In this document: one piece after another, positions 44,561 through 55,171 of the stretch
Layout of the letters: the number at the start of each line of letters is the position of its first letter
Position numbering within the stretch: the stretch's first letter is position 1
NCBI GenBank assembly: GCA_933207985.1
Contig: OW240916.1
Location: 79,213,261 to 79,277,260, forward strand
DNA from: Pelobates cultripes
Taxonomy: Eukaryota; Chordata; Amphibia; Anura; Pelobatidae
Reading direction: 5' to 3'
DNA length: 64,000 nucleotides
The notes under the pieces: generated by a model
Databases searched by the model: none
Seen by the model: the letters and a program-made list of their open reading frames with translations, nothing else
Told to the model about the DNA's origin: nothing
Translations under genes and position numbers: made by a program

Positions 44561-44645
44561 GGTGATGCACTAACCTGCTGACCCCTGCCTGATAGTGTGT
44601 GGCAAACGCGGTCGGGAGCCGAAAAAACGGAGACCGTGGGTCTCC

Positions 44646-44707
44646 CAAGATGGCGGCCGTAACTCTCGCGAGACGCGAGATCCAATATGGCCGCCGGAGG
44701 GACGGGA
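44646..44707 (-). promoter_or_regulatory. Candidate DIRS promoter: TCTCGCGAGA with YY1-like sites
   Basis: The palindrome TCTCGCGAGA at 44664-44673, a known vertebrate core-promoter motif, is flanked by AAGATGGCGGC (44647-44657) and by the reverse complement of GGCGGCCATATT (about 44695-44706). Both fit the YY1 consensus and face each other. The position, upstream of gag in a GC-rich part of the right end, suits a promoter. This is motif inference only. Confidence 0.5.
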
Positions 44708-45121
44708 AAGAGGTTTCCCGCCGTGTCGGCTAGTGAGAGTGGCTGAGAAGCCGCGCGGCGGACAAATAGAGAGGAGGGTGAGCGTTACCCTCGAGGAGGA
44801 ACCAACGATCCGATCTCCCATGCAGGGGGATCGGAAAATGTGGAAAAACAAAATAATAACACAGAACAAGAGGGGGAACATAAAATAAATAATAACAATA
44901 AAACAATAAATGAAGGGAATAAAACAGAAAGGTACCAATGTAAGTCCCTGAGGGTAGGGGGGGAAACCTGAGAGGGACAGTATAAGGCAGAAGGACAGAA
45001 GTCCTAGGAAAACAAATAGGGCAATAATAATATATAAAGCATCAAAATAAACCAACAGTATGAAACATGAAAAGTAAGGGAAGAGCCAAAAACTCTGACC
45101 TGTCTGCTGATGGAGCAGTAA

Positions 45122-45257
45122 AGAAAGAGGGGGAGGAGCCTTATCTCTGTGAATACTATGCTTCCTATTGCATTTTGATTGGTTAATGTTTTCACTTTTC
45201 TTTACTGCTGTGTGAGTTAGTAAAGAGAGTTTAATGCAAAATATGAAGCCTCCTGTC
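45122..45257. repeat. DIRS inverted terminal repeat, right
   Basis: Partner of 39282-39416; the outermost 13 bp (TGGTAAAATT side) are represented in the internal complementary region. Confidence 0.92.
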
Positions 45258-45270
45258 ATGTGGTAAAATT

Positions 45271-45894
45271 AAATCCATTCCTTCCCAGGTGTATTCCTTT
45301 TGCATTGGTAACAGATCAGTATGCAACGGCATTCAATACCACTATATAGTATACTTCAACACCATGAGAAGGGAATGTAGCATCATTTCATTTTCGTGCA
45401 AGCAGGGTTTAATCCCTACTCCCACCGGAGAGACAGTGGTATCAATCAATCTGATTTTTAATGGTCCCAAACTGACAGATGAGCTGAATGCAGAAGTCTT
45501 GCTGAGGGCTCTCTTACTGTAGCCCTTTAAATCAATTTAAGTCCCTGTGGATGAACAATCCTATTTTGCCAAGGGGATGCCCCAGACAAAGGGAGACCAA
45601 GAGTCTGAAAATGCTCTGATAAGGTCTTTCTACATGCCCACTGCCAACACTGATCAGTGCTGGGCTGTGTGATCAGAATCAAAAAATTTAAAGTATAATA
45701 TGTGCTTCGGAAAAAGTTGTTTAAAAATTTCTAATCAATGTGAATATTAAAAAGGCTGCTATACAATCTCCAATGTTTTTAAAACTCCATACATAAACCA
45801 TAAAATCAAATAGTGTAGAGCTTCAAAATAACTCTTTAAAACCAAAGTGCTTTCTAGGGATCCAAAATGATTAATTTTGTGTTGCATAAGGTAC
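45271..45894. other. Broken PLE continuation and non-coding DNA
   Basis: The first 30 bp continue the interrupted PLE frame on the minus strand. Beyond that I see no protein match. 45882-45894 is TTGCATAAGGTAC, the left target duplication of the next element. Confidence 0.5.
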
Positions 45895-46833
45895 AAAAAA
45901 AGAAAAAAAAGACCAGGTGGTCAAAGAAAGTAGGGCGCCCCCTAGTTAATTGCCATTGAAGTATGTGTAAATTAAAATATAACATTTAATAATATTCCAT
46001 AAAAATAATCTGAGACAAAAATGTGGATAGGTTAGGATAACCCTGAGTGGGATATACAATTTAAATCAATAAATCCCCTCCAAACCAGCCCTTAGGAGTG
46101 GGTAAACGGGAAATACAAAAATTACAAGAAAATCCCACTTGGGTATAAATAATAGCTCCAATTGAATAGTCACTTGTAGAAATCTTATTAAACAGATAAT
46201 TATATACAAATAGGTATCTCTCCTAGTTGGAGTATCTCCCTCCTGAACAACTGCTTAGAGGAATTTCCTGCAGTATAACAAAATAGTAACAATCTTGTAT
46301 TATATGTGCAGGGGGAAGGATTGTGCCTATAAGGTTTACAAGGATCTATCACAGAGTAGCTAAATCGCTTGGATACAATTAGAGTCAGCGATCTACTGAT
46401 ACACAGTATATGTTGCCTTGTCAGCTATCAACAAATTTAAACCTCAGAGTGGAGTGGCGTAGTGCTCAGAGAAGAAAACTAGTCTCTCCCTGAACACGTG
46501 GATTACTGTCCCTATGATAGCGTCTACCCCGAATGCGCCAAACCCTCCACCCAATGCCAGGAAACAATAGTAACAAACGGACTATCTAAAAGGTCTATTG
46601 ACTCGAGCGTGATCTCCTATCCAGATAGAAAACTAGCTATCTAACACGTGTTTCGGCGCTGCTACACGCGCCTTCATCCGAGACTTTGCGTCACCTACTT
46701 TCTTTTACTTTCTTTGACCACCTGGTCTTTTTTTCTTTTTTAGTCACACATTAAAGTGAGGGTTATCCCCTATCCGGGACGCCCCAGATACACACCTAAC
46801 TTGTTTCCCTAGAGGTATCTAGTTTTGTTCTTT
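45895..46833 (-). mobile_element. Short non-autonomous PLE-like element
   Basis: 939 bp bounded by a 13-bp duplication TTGCATAAGGTAC (45882-45894 and 46834-46846). Inverted repeats (left about 45895-45932; right about 46704-46741, with GACCACCTGGTC in each) are followed on the right by a tail of about 92 bp before the duplication. This is the same plan as the full PLE (arm immediately at the left duplication, 99-bp tail at the right). A hammerhead-like motif lies at 46639-46684. There is no coding capacity. It is best read as a deletion derivative of a PLE moved by a full element. Confidence 0.7.
46639..46684 (-). ncRNA. Decayed hammerhead motif in short PLE-like element
   Basis: On the minus strand: GUCU, CGGAUGA (consensus CUGANGA with U4 changed to G), one extra A, a 5-bp stem II GGCGC/GCGCC, GAAA, the palindrome ACACGUGU as minimal stem III, U, then AGAU pairing with GUCU. 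The architecture equals that at 20103, including the extra A before stem II, but the stem sequences differ. The core change should reduce activity. Confidence 0.65.
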
Positions 46834-46846
46834 TTGCATAAGGTAC

Positions 46847-47472
46847 ATACGAATAAGTGCAAAATACAGGGATTCTTATAACCTTAAAAAGTATTGTGCA
46901 AATAAATTGATTTGAGGGATAGCATCTGTAATCGCTCTGTATGGTGTGAGATGGGAAATCCCTCTGTTAATTTCAGTACTGATGTCAGCAGTGGGAACCC
47001 CTTAGGGTTAGAATTAGTGTTGGTGTAGGGTTAGGGATGATATAGGAGTAAGGTTACTATAGGGTTAGTGTAAGGTAAAATTAGGGTAGGTTTATTTTGA
47101 GTTAGTGTAAGCATAGGGTTATGGCTGATGTAGGTTTAGCGGTAGGTCTGGCATAGGGCTAGAGTTAAGTACCAAACTTCAGATGTTGTGTGTTACATCT
47201 CTCTTGATGCTTTGCCAGCATTATGCCTGTAAGGGTCCACAACATCTGGAGTGCCGAAAGTTGCCTACCCCTGGTTTAGATATATGAAGCATATATCAAT
47301 CAAGACTGTAAGAGAATTTTTCTTTAATTGCATTTGATGTGTAAAAAATATATTATAAGTAAAACTGTGAAAAAATGTGGTTTGGTTAACATATTCCCAT
47401 TTTCTCATTTTATTCATACTTAATATTAAAAAAAAAAAAGATTTATTTCCTATAAAAATAATGTATAATTTG
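46847..47472. other. Non-coding, GGTTAG-rich, with hAT-MITE remnant
   Basis: 46990-47160 is rich in TAGGGTTAG-like phrases at irregular spacing. 47170-47273 (ending GTTGCCTACCCCTG) is an older relative of the MITE at 62404, with a truncated left end. No gene is seen. Confidence 0.6.
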
Positions 47473-50400
47473 ACATGCAGGACTTCGCAGCACACCTGGG
47501 GATATCCTTACACTTCCCACCAGCAGACCCCAATTCCACAGCTACAGAGGCAGCAAATCGCAGAGGGGGAATCCACACACTCCCGGCACGTCCGCAGACA
47601 AAGAGGAGACCCTCACCTTCATCCCAAGAGCAAGCCCAGCTTGAAACCTAATCCGCATCCTGCTGTGCCTGATACCTCTCCAGAGGGCCTTCAATGGTTG
47701 CCCGTCACCTACCTGCGGTCACAGACCACGGACTTTAACCACCCGGTAGTATACACACCAAACCGTTAAACCACAGTTAACTCATGTTAAGTACTGTTTG
47801 ATTTGATGTTTATTTGAAAGCCCTGTTAGGCTTATCCTATGTACACTCCCCAGAGTACACCCCAATTTAAGTTATGTGTTAGCCACGAGAAGGGAACTGA
47901 AGCCCAGAGACCCAAGGGACTTAACCCTGCATTGACCCACCCAAGGCCTTAAACAGCAGTGCCGATATTATCCCCACGCGGCCAGGTTATCTTTACCAAT
48001 GACCCCCCCCCCCCATAACTCTGCTTTACACCATCACCTACTCTGTAAGGTTACCTTGAGAGGGCACAGAAGACCCCCTAAAAAATGGGCGAAGATACCC
48101 TCCCCCCCCCCCGGAAAATCAGATGTCCTAGGTCCTGGTAACCCCCCAAGACGTGGACCCATGCACAACATAGGGGACAATGAAATGGCCCGGCAATCAA
48201 TGCACCTTACCCCCCCACTGGACGACACCGCTAGCAACCCCGCCTGGGAAGTGCCCAGCAGCACTCAATGACCAAGGTCCTCACAGCAGACCCAAACAGA
48301 ATAACCAGCCTCGGATTAGGGCCTCCAGCCACAAGCACCGACTATTCAAACGCATGGATACCCGAAACCCAGCTCCATCATCCATCTCCGCAAGCTCCAG
48401 CCCACATGACATCCCAGAAACCCCGACCTACCCCAGGGCCCTGGATGATAAACCCTGGGCATAGATACTCGCAACCCTAAGCACATCAGGGCACTCACCA
48501 CAGTCACGAGGAAATACCGAACGGTACCAGAAGGGCTTGTACTGTACAACTGCACTCACCTCTAGGGGTACACCCGCACAGGGCGCACAAATGCACAGAT
48601 ACCTCACCCACCCTCACACACAGAGGATATAACCATAACAACTTGCCTGCCACCCCATGGCACCATCACACACACAGCACACACGGGGTGGTGTAACCAG
48701 CCTATGAAAAAGGAGCAAAATAAGCCAGATAATATAAAAGCACACATTACTGTCAATATGAGGCTCCAAGGTGTGTCACTAGATTATGATGATTATGAAT
48801 CACCGCATGTACAACGACGGTCCAACACTTTATAAATGTGAACAAGTGACAAGGTAATGGAGCTCAACTCAGAGATTTTAATGCTGTCAATGTAATGTTC
48901 CGCTGTTTGTTATAAAGGCTTGTAATGTATAACTGCATGTATATCAAGGTTCAGACCCACATAAGGTAATCAAAATCACAGACACTACGTCCACTCCTAC
49001 ACCTAAGGGGCCTGAACACAGCAATGCTCCCACTGCCCCATAACAGCAGCCCACATCCAGCACACACAGAGCAATACAGTCACCTCATAAAAGTAAAGCC
49101 CTGATAACAAGCTGCACACGAACGGGACTTAAATCAATCCAATAGGGCGGACCCTCCCAATACACAGAAAGACCTATGCTAACAACCATACTCAGATACC
49201 TCCGGGGATCAACCCAACACGAACATCCAACCCCATACCTGGAAACCATACCACCACATCCCAAATACATAAGACACGGGCACCTAGATCAGGTGGGCTT
49301 CATACCCACAAGACAGGCCAGCGACAACACCAGACGGACGTATGACCTCATCTGGACCGCACACACAAGACACATCCCAACCCTACTACTCTCACAAGAC
49401 GCCGAAAAGGCCTTCAACAGACTACTATAGCCCTTTCTATTCACAACCCTCCACAAAGTCGGATTCCCCCGTGGTTTTCTGAAAGCCTTACAGGTACTAT
49501 ATGATACACTGCAGGCTCACCTACTACTACCGCTCACGCAATCTCACTCCTTCAAGATTCACAACGGCACACGTCAGGGATGCCCACTATCACCAGTACT
49601 ATTTGCACTGTCCCTAGAACCACTCCTACAAACCCTTAGACTCAACACAGACATAAAAGGCCTCAAAATACAGGAAGAAGAATATAAAACAGCAGCATAT
49701 GCAGACGACCTACTCATCCCGACACCCAATAACCATTCTAGACCACCAAGAGAAACCCACGGCTAGAGCCTACAGGCACACACGACGCCCCCACGGAGAC
49801 CCAACCCGTAACCAACAGATGCACCTCCTACACATCACAGAAACACCGGACATAGCACGTCCTAGCACCTGAAACTAAAGGGGACCCCCACAGCAAACAG
49901 GACCGCCAGCAATATACCGAGCATGAAAACCAGACCCTAACACAAGCGGACATGCACCCAAAACAAATAACGTCAAAACCCTGCAAAAGACGTCAGGACA
50001 CTACCCAAAGACCTCCAACTCAAGACAACACGCGCACCATGACAATCTCGCATACTAACACAAACACAACCCTATAATGACCAGGGCCACCCCGTAACCC
50101 CACACCAGATCATCGCACCTCACCCCCCTGACCATTCCACTAGATAACTGAGAAAGCGTAACACAGACGAATAAGAAGACGTTGACATGCACAAACCCAT
50201 CGCCAGATGAGATAATACGTGCCAGACCACGGGGTGCTGGAACACGACAACGAAAAAGCCAATCTCTGATCTCCCACCCACCACAACTCCAGTTAGTAAG
50301 ACACAGGTTACACCCTACAAAGGTTTCTTCACGTACATTCACGAAAACCCCAACTAACCCAACAATGCCAAGAACCTCTAGCATCAGTGCAGCTTCTAAC

Positions 50401-50800
50401 TCTTGCCACAAGTTACAGATCTCGACAAGCCAACAAAAGAAGACGTGGCACCGTCAACATGCTTGTACTCCCTATTGCACAACTACAGAAGGTATATACA
50501 AATGAAAAGGAACGCTAATTGAGAAAGGTGAATGAAAATGTACCTTACCCCGCCTCTTCCTTTCTGTACCCCACCCCACTCCAACCCTACGACAAAATAA
50601 TAACAAAAGTAAGTACAAACAATACATGCTGACACCAAAATCGATAAGCTCGTATACCTGCTTAGATTGTTTAATTGCATTAACAAGTATGTGTATGTTC
50701 TGCAAACATGTACCACATATTTTACTCCCCTGTTTTCTTTTCTGTACCCTCACCCCATAAAACAAAACTCTTCAAAATAAAGAATTATAAAAAAAACAAG
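47473..50800 (+). mobile_element. L1-type LINE, decayed
   Basis: A C- and A-rich strand runs into AATAAA (50776-50781) and an A-run (50789-50796). The 10-bp GTATAATTTG occurs just before the element (47463-47472) and just after the tail (50801-50810), consistent with a LINE target duplication. An RT fragment at 49176-49760 fixes the orientation. Most of ORF1 and the endonuclease cannot be recognised, so the copy is internally deleted or heavily mutated. The region between 47480 and 49100 has only proline-rich, broken frames. Confidence 0.65.
49176..49760 (+). pseudogene. L1-type reverse transcriptase fragment
   Basis: The forward frame gives DQVGFIPTRQASDNTRR, then LLSQDAEKAFNRLL. After a stop at 49428-49430 the same frame gives FKIHNGTRQGCPLSPVLFAL and YADDLL. 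These are L1-family RT blocks in the correct order (QVGFIPGRQ, LDAEKAFD, GTRQGCPLSP, YADD). The match ends near 49730 and is followed by presumed 3' UTR. The L1 subgroup (for example Tx1-like) is not certain. Confidence 0.82.
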
Positions 50801-50810
50801 GTATAATTTG

Positions 50811-51304
50811 TATGAAATGTAACAAGTAAAAGGAGACTTTCAGGCACAGAGCCACACATATCGATCCATGGAGTCATAAAGATATTATTACAATGTTTTC
50901 TATTTGATATTAAAATATTGCTGGCACTTGTTAACTATCAGTATAATTTATTACTATTGACAGCCAAAGAATGATTAAAATACTATTAATATGATAGAGG
51001 GATAAAAACAATGACATTGATTTGCATGTCAATTGAAGTCACTACCGGATGAACTAACACACGAGATAACAGACTTTGTTTTGGTTAATGAAAAATTTCA
51101 CTTGTGAATTAATTGCACATTCTTTTGCAAACTGCACTTTTTCTTGAAAGAACAAAACACAACAAGAATAATAAAATAAATAAATAATTTTTATTTGTAT
51201 TAACCCCTTAAAGACTGAGGCAAATGTACACGTTCTGATCAAAACAAAATGTAAACAAAACCTGGAATTTGACTATATGTCAACCATAATTTTCCTCTTT
51301 CACA
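50811..51304. other. AT-rich non-coding DNA
   Basis: Nothing recognisable is seen between the LINE tail and the MITE. Confidence 0.6.
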
Positions 51305-51308
51305 TTAA

Positions 51309-51860
51309 AAGGACTCTCCAGGCAGAGGATTTTACTCACCTGGTTCCAGCGCCGGGAGCCTCGTGAAGCCGTGCCCCCTATTTTGTCAAAATGATGAAAT
51401 AGGCGGGCGCGAGCAGGGAGCATTCAGACGCTTCCATTCCCTGTTTCATACCACCCTCTGAAGTCCTGAGCACACTGCCGCGCATGCGCGCGGTGTGCAC
51501 GGCCGCGAGCTGAGCTGACTGATAGCTCAGCTCGCGGTCTTTGCCCGCCCCCTCTCCTCTGCTGACAGGCAGAAGGGAGAAGGCGCACACACAGTGCCTT
51601 CTCTCTCCTGCACACGTCAGACGTATCTTAATACGTCTGACGTGTACAAGGCCTTTTTAGGGCCATACATGATAGGAAGTCCCTCTGGTGGCCGTCTGAG
51701 TGACGGCCACTGAAGGTATTCCTATCAATCAATGTAAACACTGTATTTTTTTTGAATCTCTGAAAATACAGTGTTTACATTAGATTGCCTGCAGGGAGCT
51801 ATAGATCATACCTGAACAACTACATTAAGCTGTAGTTGTTCAGGTGACTATAGTGTCCCT
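51309..51860. mobile_element. TTAA-flanked MITE (piggyBac-like ends)
   Basis: 552 bp between two TTAA sites (51305-51308, 51861-51864). The ends are imperfect inverted repeats (AAGGACTCTCCAGG at the left; the right end reads AGGGACACTATAGTC in complement, about 15 of 20 matching including TTAA). Inside are two perfect hairpins: 14-bp arms CCGCGAGCTGAGCT at 51503-51537, and 13-bp arms ACGTCAGACGTAT at 51614-51643. There is no coding capacity. Confidence 0.7.
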
Positions 51861-51954
51861 TTAAGTGCACCCTCGCTTATTATATATCATTTTGTTCAAG
51901 GGAAACTGGGCTTTCATTTAACATCAAAGATTTAGACATGAAACATAATATATT

Positions 51955-52506
51955 ATGACACTCACTGGTGTCCCAATAGCTTGCATTTAAAAAAACTAAA
52001 CTTTTTTGACTGTAATATAATAGCAGTCAGTTTCCTTCACGCGTGTGCGTTTCAGGGCCTGCCAGGGCACAGTGTCACACCGGTGCAACCCATATCTGGT
52101 GTAACAGTAGTGTACATTTAAAAAAAAATAATTTTTTTTGACTGTAATAGATTGAATAGCAGTTAGTTGTCTGCCAGCGTGTGTCAGGCTCACAGCGTAT
52201 ACTGTGCCCACTTGCCCAGTGCCACCACTCATATCCGGTGTCACAGTAGCTTGCATTTAACAAAAACAAAACTTTTTGGACTGTAATATAATAGCAGTCA
52301 GTTTCCTTAACGCATGTGCGTTTCAGGGCCTGCCAGGGCACAGTGTCACACCAGTGCAACTCATATTTGGTGTAACAGTAGTGTACATTTAAAAAAAAAT
52401 AAATTTTTTTTTGACTGTAATAGATTGAATAGCAGTTAGTTGTCTGCCAGCGTGTGTCAGGCTCACAACGTATACTGTGCCCACTTGCCCAGTGCCACCA
52501 ATCATA
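51955..52506. repeat. Tandem repeat, 270-bp unit in two copies
   Basis: The phrase AGCTTGCATTTAA at 51978 recurs at 52248. Each unit is itself two related halves of about 135 bp (AGCAGTCAGTTTCC and AGCAGTTAGTTGTC variants). It leads directly into the U2-like repeats. Confidence 0.85.
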
Positions 52507-52680
52507 TCCGGTGGCACATTAGATTGCACGCGCAGTGCCCTAAATTTGAAGTAGGAGGACGACCAAGCATCTTTTTCCATCTCCTGGTTCCTTAAATCGA
52601 TGCCATATACACGTCCCCTGATAGGGAAAGTAACAGGGATTAAACTGATAAGAATAGTACTACTTAACACACCACTCCTA
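52507..52680 (-). repeat. U2 snRNA-like repeat unit A
   Basis: The minus strand of 52563-52665 resembles U2 small nuclear RNA: GUAGUA (52663-52658, the branch-site recognition sequence in U2), UAUCAGUUUAAU, a CCCCUAUCAGGGG-like stem here altered to CCCUAUCAGGGGA, and GGAGAUGGAA. It is not a functional U2 gene: the 5' end, the Sm site and the 3' half differ. The unit is 174 bp and is followed directly by unit B. Confidence 0.75.
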
Positions 52681-52854
52681 TCTGGTGGCACATTAGATTG
52701 CACGCGCAGTGCCCCAAATTTGAAGAAGGAGGACCGACCAAGCGTCTTTTTCCATCTCCCGGTTCCTAAAATCGATGCCATATACACATCCCCTGATAGG
52801 GGACGTAACAGGGATTAAACTGATAGGAATAGTACTACTTAACACACCTTATAA
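52681..52854 (-). repeat. U2 snRNA-like repeat unit B
   Basis: Same as unit A and better preserved. The minus strand of 52738-52840 has GUAGUA, UAUCAGUUUAAU, ACGUCCCCUAUCAGGGGA and GGGAGAUGGAA in the order of U2 stem-loops I-IIa and the Sm-site region. It differs from unit A at roughly one base in fifteen. Confidence 0.78.
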
Positions 52855-52877
52855 TAACGCAGAGAGAGGCAACGCAG

Positions 52878-53411
52878 AGTATCTATCTGTACATGTTCAT
52901 TTCTGTGTGTGTATTTGTAGTGGATGTAATGTGCGTGTAAGGGATTTAGTGTGTGTATAATGGAGACAGTGTGTGTGTATAGAGGATGCAGTGTGTGAGT
53001 TTAAGAGAGGAAATGTGTGTATATATAGGTAGTGTATGCAGTGTGTGTATTGTGGATGCAGTGTGTGTTTGTGTGCATTTGTGGGGTGATAGAGGGGTTG
53101 TGTCCTGTGTGGGTAAATGTAGAGCAGATTTTTATTATTATTTCTTCCAGCTTCATTTACATTTATTCTCCACTTCCTGCTTCTTACCTCTGTCCAGGGA
53201 GTGGGGACACAGCATTCCTATCCCTGGTGGTTCGGAGGCACTTGTTAATTTGTACTTACTCTTCTGCCAGGTGCATGCTATTCTCTGGAGCACAAGTACT
53301 GTATGGTATCAAAGCATTGCCATGGTAACCCACAGAAACACTCTGACAGCAATGGCTCTCTCTCTAGAGAGAGAGAATGAGGACCAAAAAGGTACAAGCT
53401 GGGAGTCTACT
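52878..53411 (+). repeat. 0.53-kb duplicated segment, first copy
   Basis: Nearly identical to 54539-55076 (four extra bases there in a CT run, few substitutions). It is TG-rich at its start and contains no gene domain. It abuts the U2-like repeat on the left and the repeat at 53412 on the right. Confidence 0.9.
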
Positions 53412-54050
53412 GGGAGTCTGAAGAAGAGGAGTCAGAGGAGGAAGGTGGCTTTGAGGAGGTGGAAGACTAAACACAGCAGGCGTCCCAGGGGGCTTGTTGT
53501 CACCTTTTGGGGACCCTTGGTGTTGTACGTGGCTGGGTGGAGGAAGAGACCTTCAATGACATCAGTGAGGACAAGGAACGAGACATGGCTAGTTTGGTAT
53601 CCAACCATGTGCAAATGGGGAGTTTGCGGTTGTGCAAATGGACTGTTTGCGGTTGTTTGCGGTGCGTTAAATGGGGAGTTTGGTCACTGATACAACATCA
53701 TACCTGATGTTTTAAAGCACGTTATTCGAAACAATTTAGGAATGTTAGGTGACTTATGCCCTTTATGGATTAAAACCAGACTCTGCATCAACTATGTAAT
53801 TTTCCCTGGGAGTTTTGCCATGGATCCCCCTCCGGCATGCCACAGTCCAGGTGTTAGTCCCCTTGAAACAACTTTTCCATCACTATTGTGGCCAGAAAGA
53901 GTCCCTGTGGGTTTTAAAATCCGCCTGCCTATTGAAGTCTATGGCGGTCCGCCCGGTTCGCCGGTTCGCGAACATTTGCGGAAGTTCGCGTTCGCCGTTC
54001 GCGAACCGAAAATTTTATGTTCAGGAAATCACTATTCATAACCTCCTTCA
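53412..54050 (+). repeat. High-copy-type repeat with coding remnant
   Basis: A frame encodes an acidic stretch (EEEESEEEGGFEEVED) and then, after a stop, VVRGWVEEETFNDISEDKERD. The rest has GTTCGCGAAC-type phrases repeated near 53960-54005. It looks like the remains of a transposon gene and its tail. I do not recognise the family. Confidence 0.45.
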
Positions 54051-54253
54051 GTGCCAAACTATACAACATGTCCTGCAGGATTGAAAGAGAAGGCATATGG
54101 CATAATTTGATATATCCAACAAGTCTGAAATGGAAGGGAAAAATTAAGTATTTGATGGTGGTCACAGTTGGAAGGAGAGCAAGCAGTGTATGAAAAGGCA
54201 CTGTAAGGACTGGGGTCATATATTTATTACCTGCTATGTATTAAATTTATATA

Positions 54254-54257
<4 letters not shown>

Positions 54258-54306
<49 letters not shown>
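54258..54306. repeat. (TG)n(TA)n microsatellite
   Basis: A GT run passes into about 20 TA units. Confidence 0.95.
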
Positions 54307-54310
<4 letters not shown>

Positions 54311-54538
54311 TGTATATTGCATTTTTTGTAATATTGTATCCTATTGTAACAATGCAATGTTTTTTGAACCCAGGACACACTTGAAAACTAAAGAAATCTC
54401 AATGTATCCATCCTGGTAAAATATTTTAAAAATAAATAAATATAAAGAATGGTGGCATTGTGGGCATAGCAGTCAACTAAAACATAAGGGCAGTGTGAGT
54501 AGGTAATCTGTATGCACCAGTGTCTGTTAATGCTTGTC

Positions 54539-55076
54539 AGTATCTATCTGTACATGTTCATTTCTGTGTGTGTATTTGTAGTGGATGTACTGTGCGTGTA
54601 AGGGATTTAGTGTGTGTATAATGGAGACAGTGTGTGTGTATAGAGGATGCAGTGTGTGAGTTTAAGAGAGGAAATGTGTGTATATATAGGTAGTGTATGC
54701 AGTGTGTGTATTGTGGATGCAGTGTGTGTTTGTGTGCATTTGTGGGGTGATAGAGGGGTTGTGTCCTGTGTGGGTAAATGTAGAGCAGATTTTTATTATT
54801 ATTTCTTCCAGCTTCATTTACATTTACTCTCCACTTCCTGCTTCTTACCTCTGTCCAGGGAGTGGGGACACAGCATTCCTATCCCTGGTGGTTCGGAGGC
54901 ACTTGTTAATTTGTACTTACTCTTCTGCCAGGTGCATGCTATTCTCTGGAGCACAAGTACTGTATGGTATCAAAGCATTGCCATGGTAACCCACAGAAAC
55001 ACTCTGACAGCAATGGCTCTCTCTCTCTCTAGAGAGAGAGAATGAGGACCAAAAAGGTACAAGCTGGGAGTCTACT
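54539..55076 (+). repeat. 0.53-kb duplicated segment, second copy
   Basis: Partner of 52878-53411, offset about 1661 bp. Its flanks differ from those of the first copy on both sides. Confidence 0.9.
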
Positions 55077-55171
55077 TGGAACCCTCCTACACAATATGTA
55101 AGCTTAAAAGGCTGTATGGATTTCCCCCCCAATCGCATCCTTGCTTGTGCATATCTGTGTGTTGACCAATG

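Larger units (their letters stand above)
39229..45270 (-). mobile_element. DIRS-type tyrosine-recombinase retrotransposon, near complete
   Basis: 6042 bp on the minus strand. Both ends carry AAAATT (39229-39234, 45265-45270). Inverted terminal repeats of about 135 bp lie at 39282-39416 and 45122-45257. An internal complementary region (39805-39909) contains the complement of the extreme left end joined to a copy of the extreme right end, which is the hallmark of DIRS1-type elements and serves to rebuild the ends from a circle. The coding part has gag, RT-RNase H and tyrosine recombinase. No target duplication is evident, as expected. It sits inside a broken PLE. Confidence 0.95.

Noticed and set aside
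46990..47160. TTAGGG-like phrases, possible interstitial telomeric repeat
   Set aside because: Spacing and sequence are irregular (TAGGGTTAG, TAGGGATG, TAGGTTTAG) and there is no run of exact TTAGGG units.
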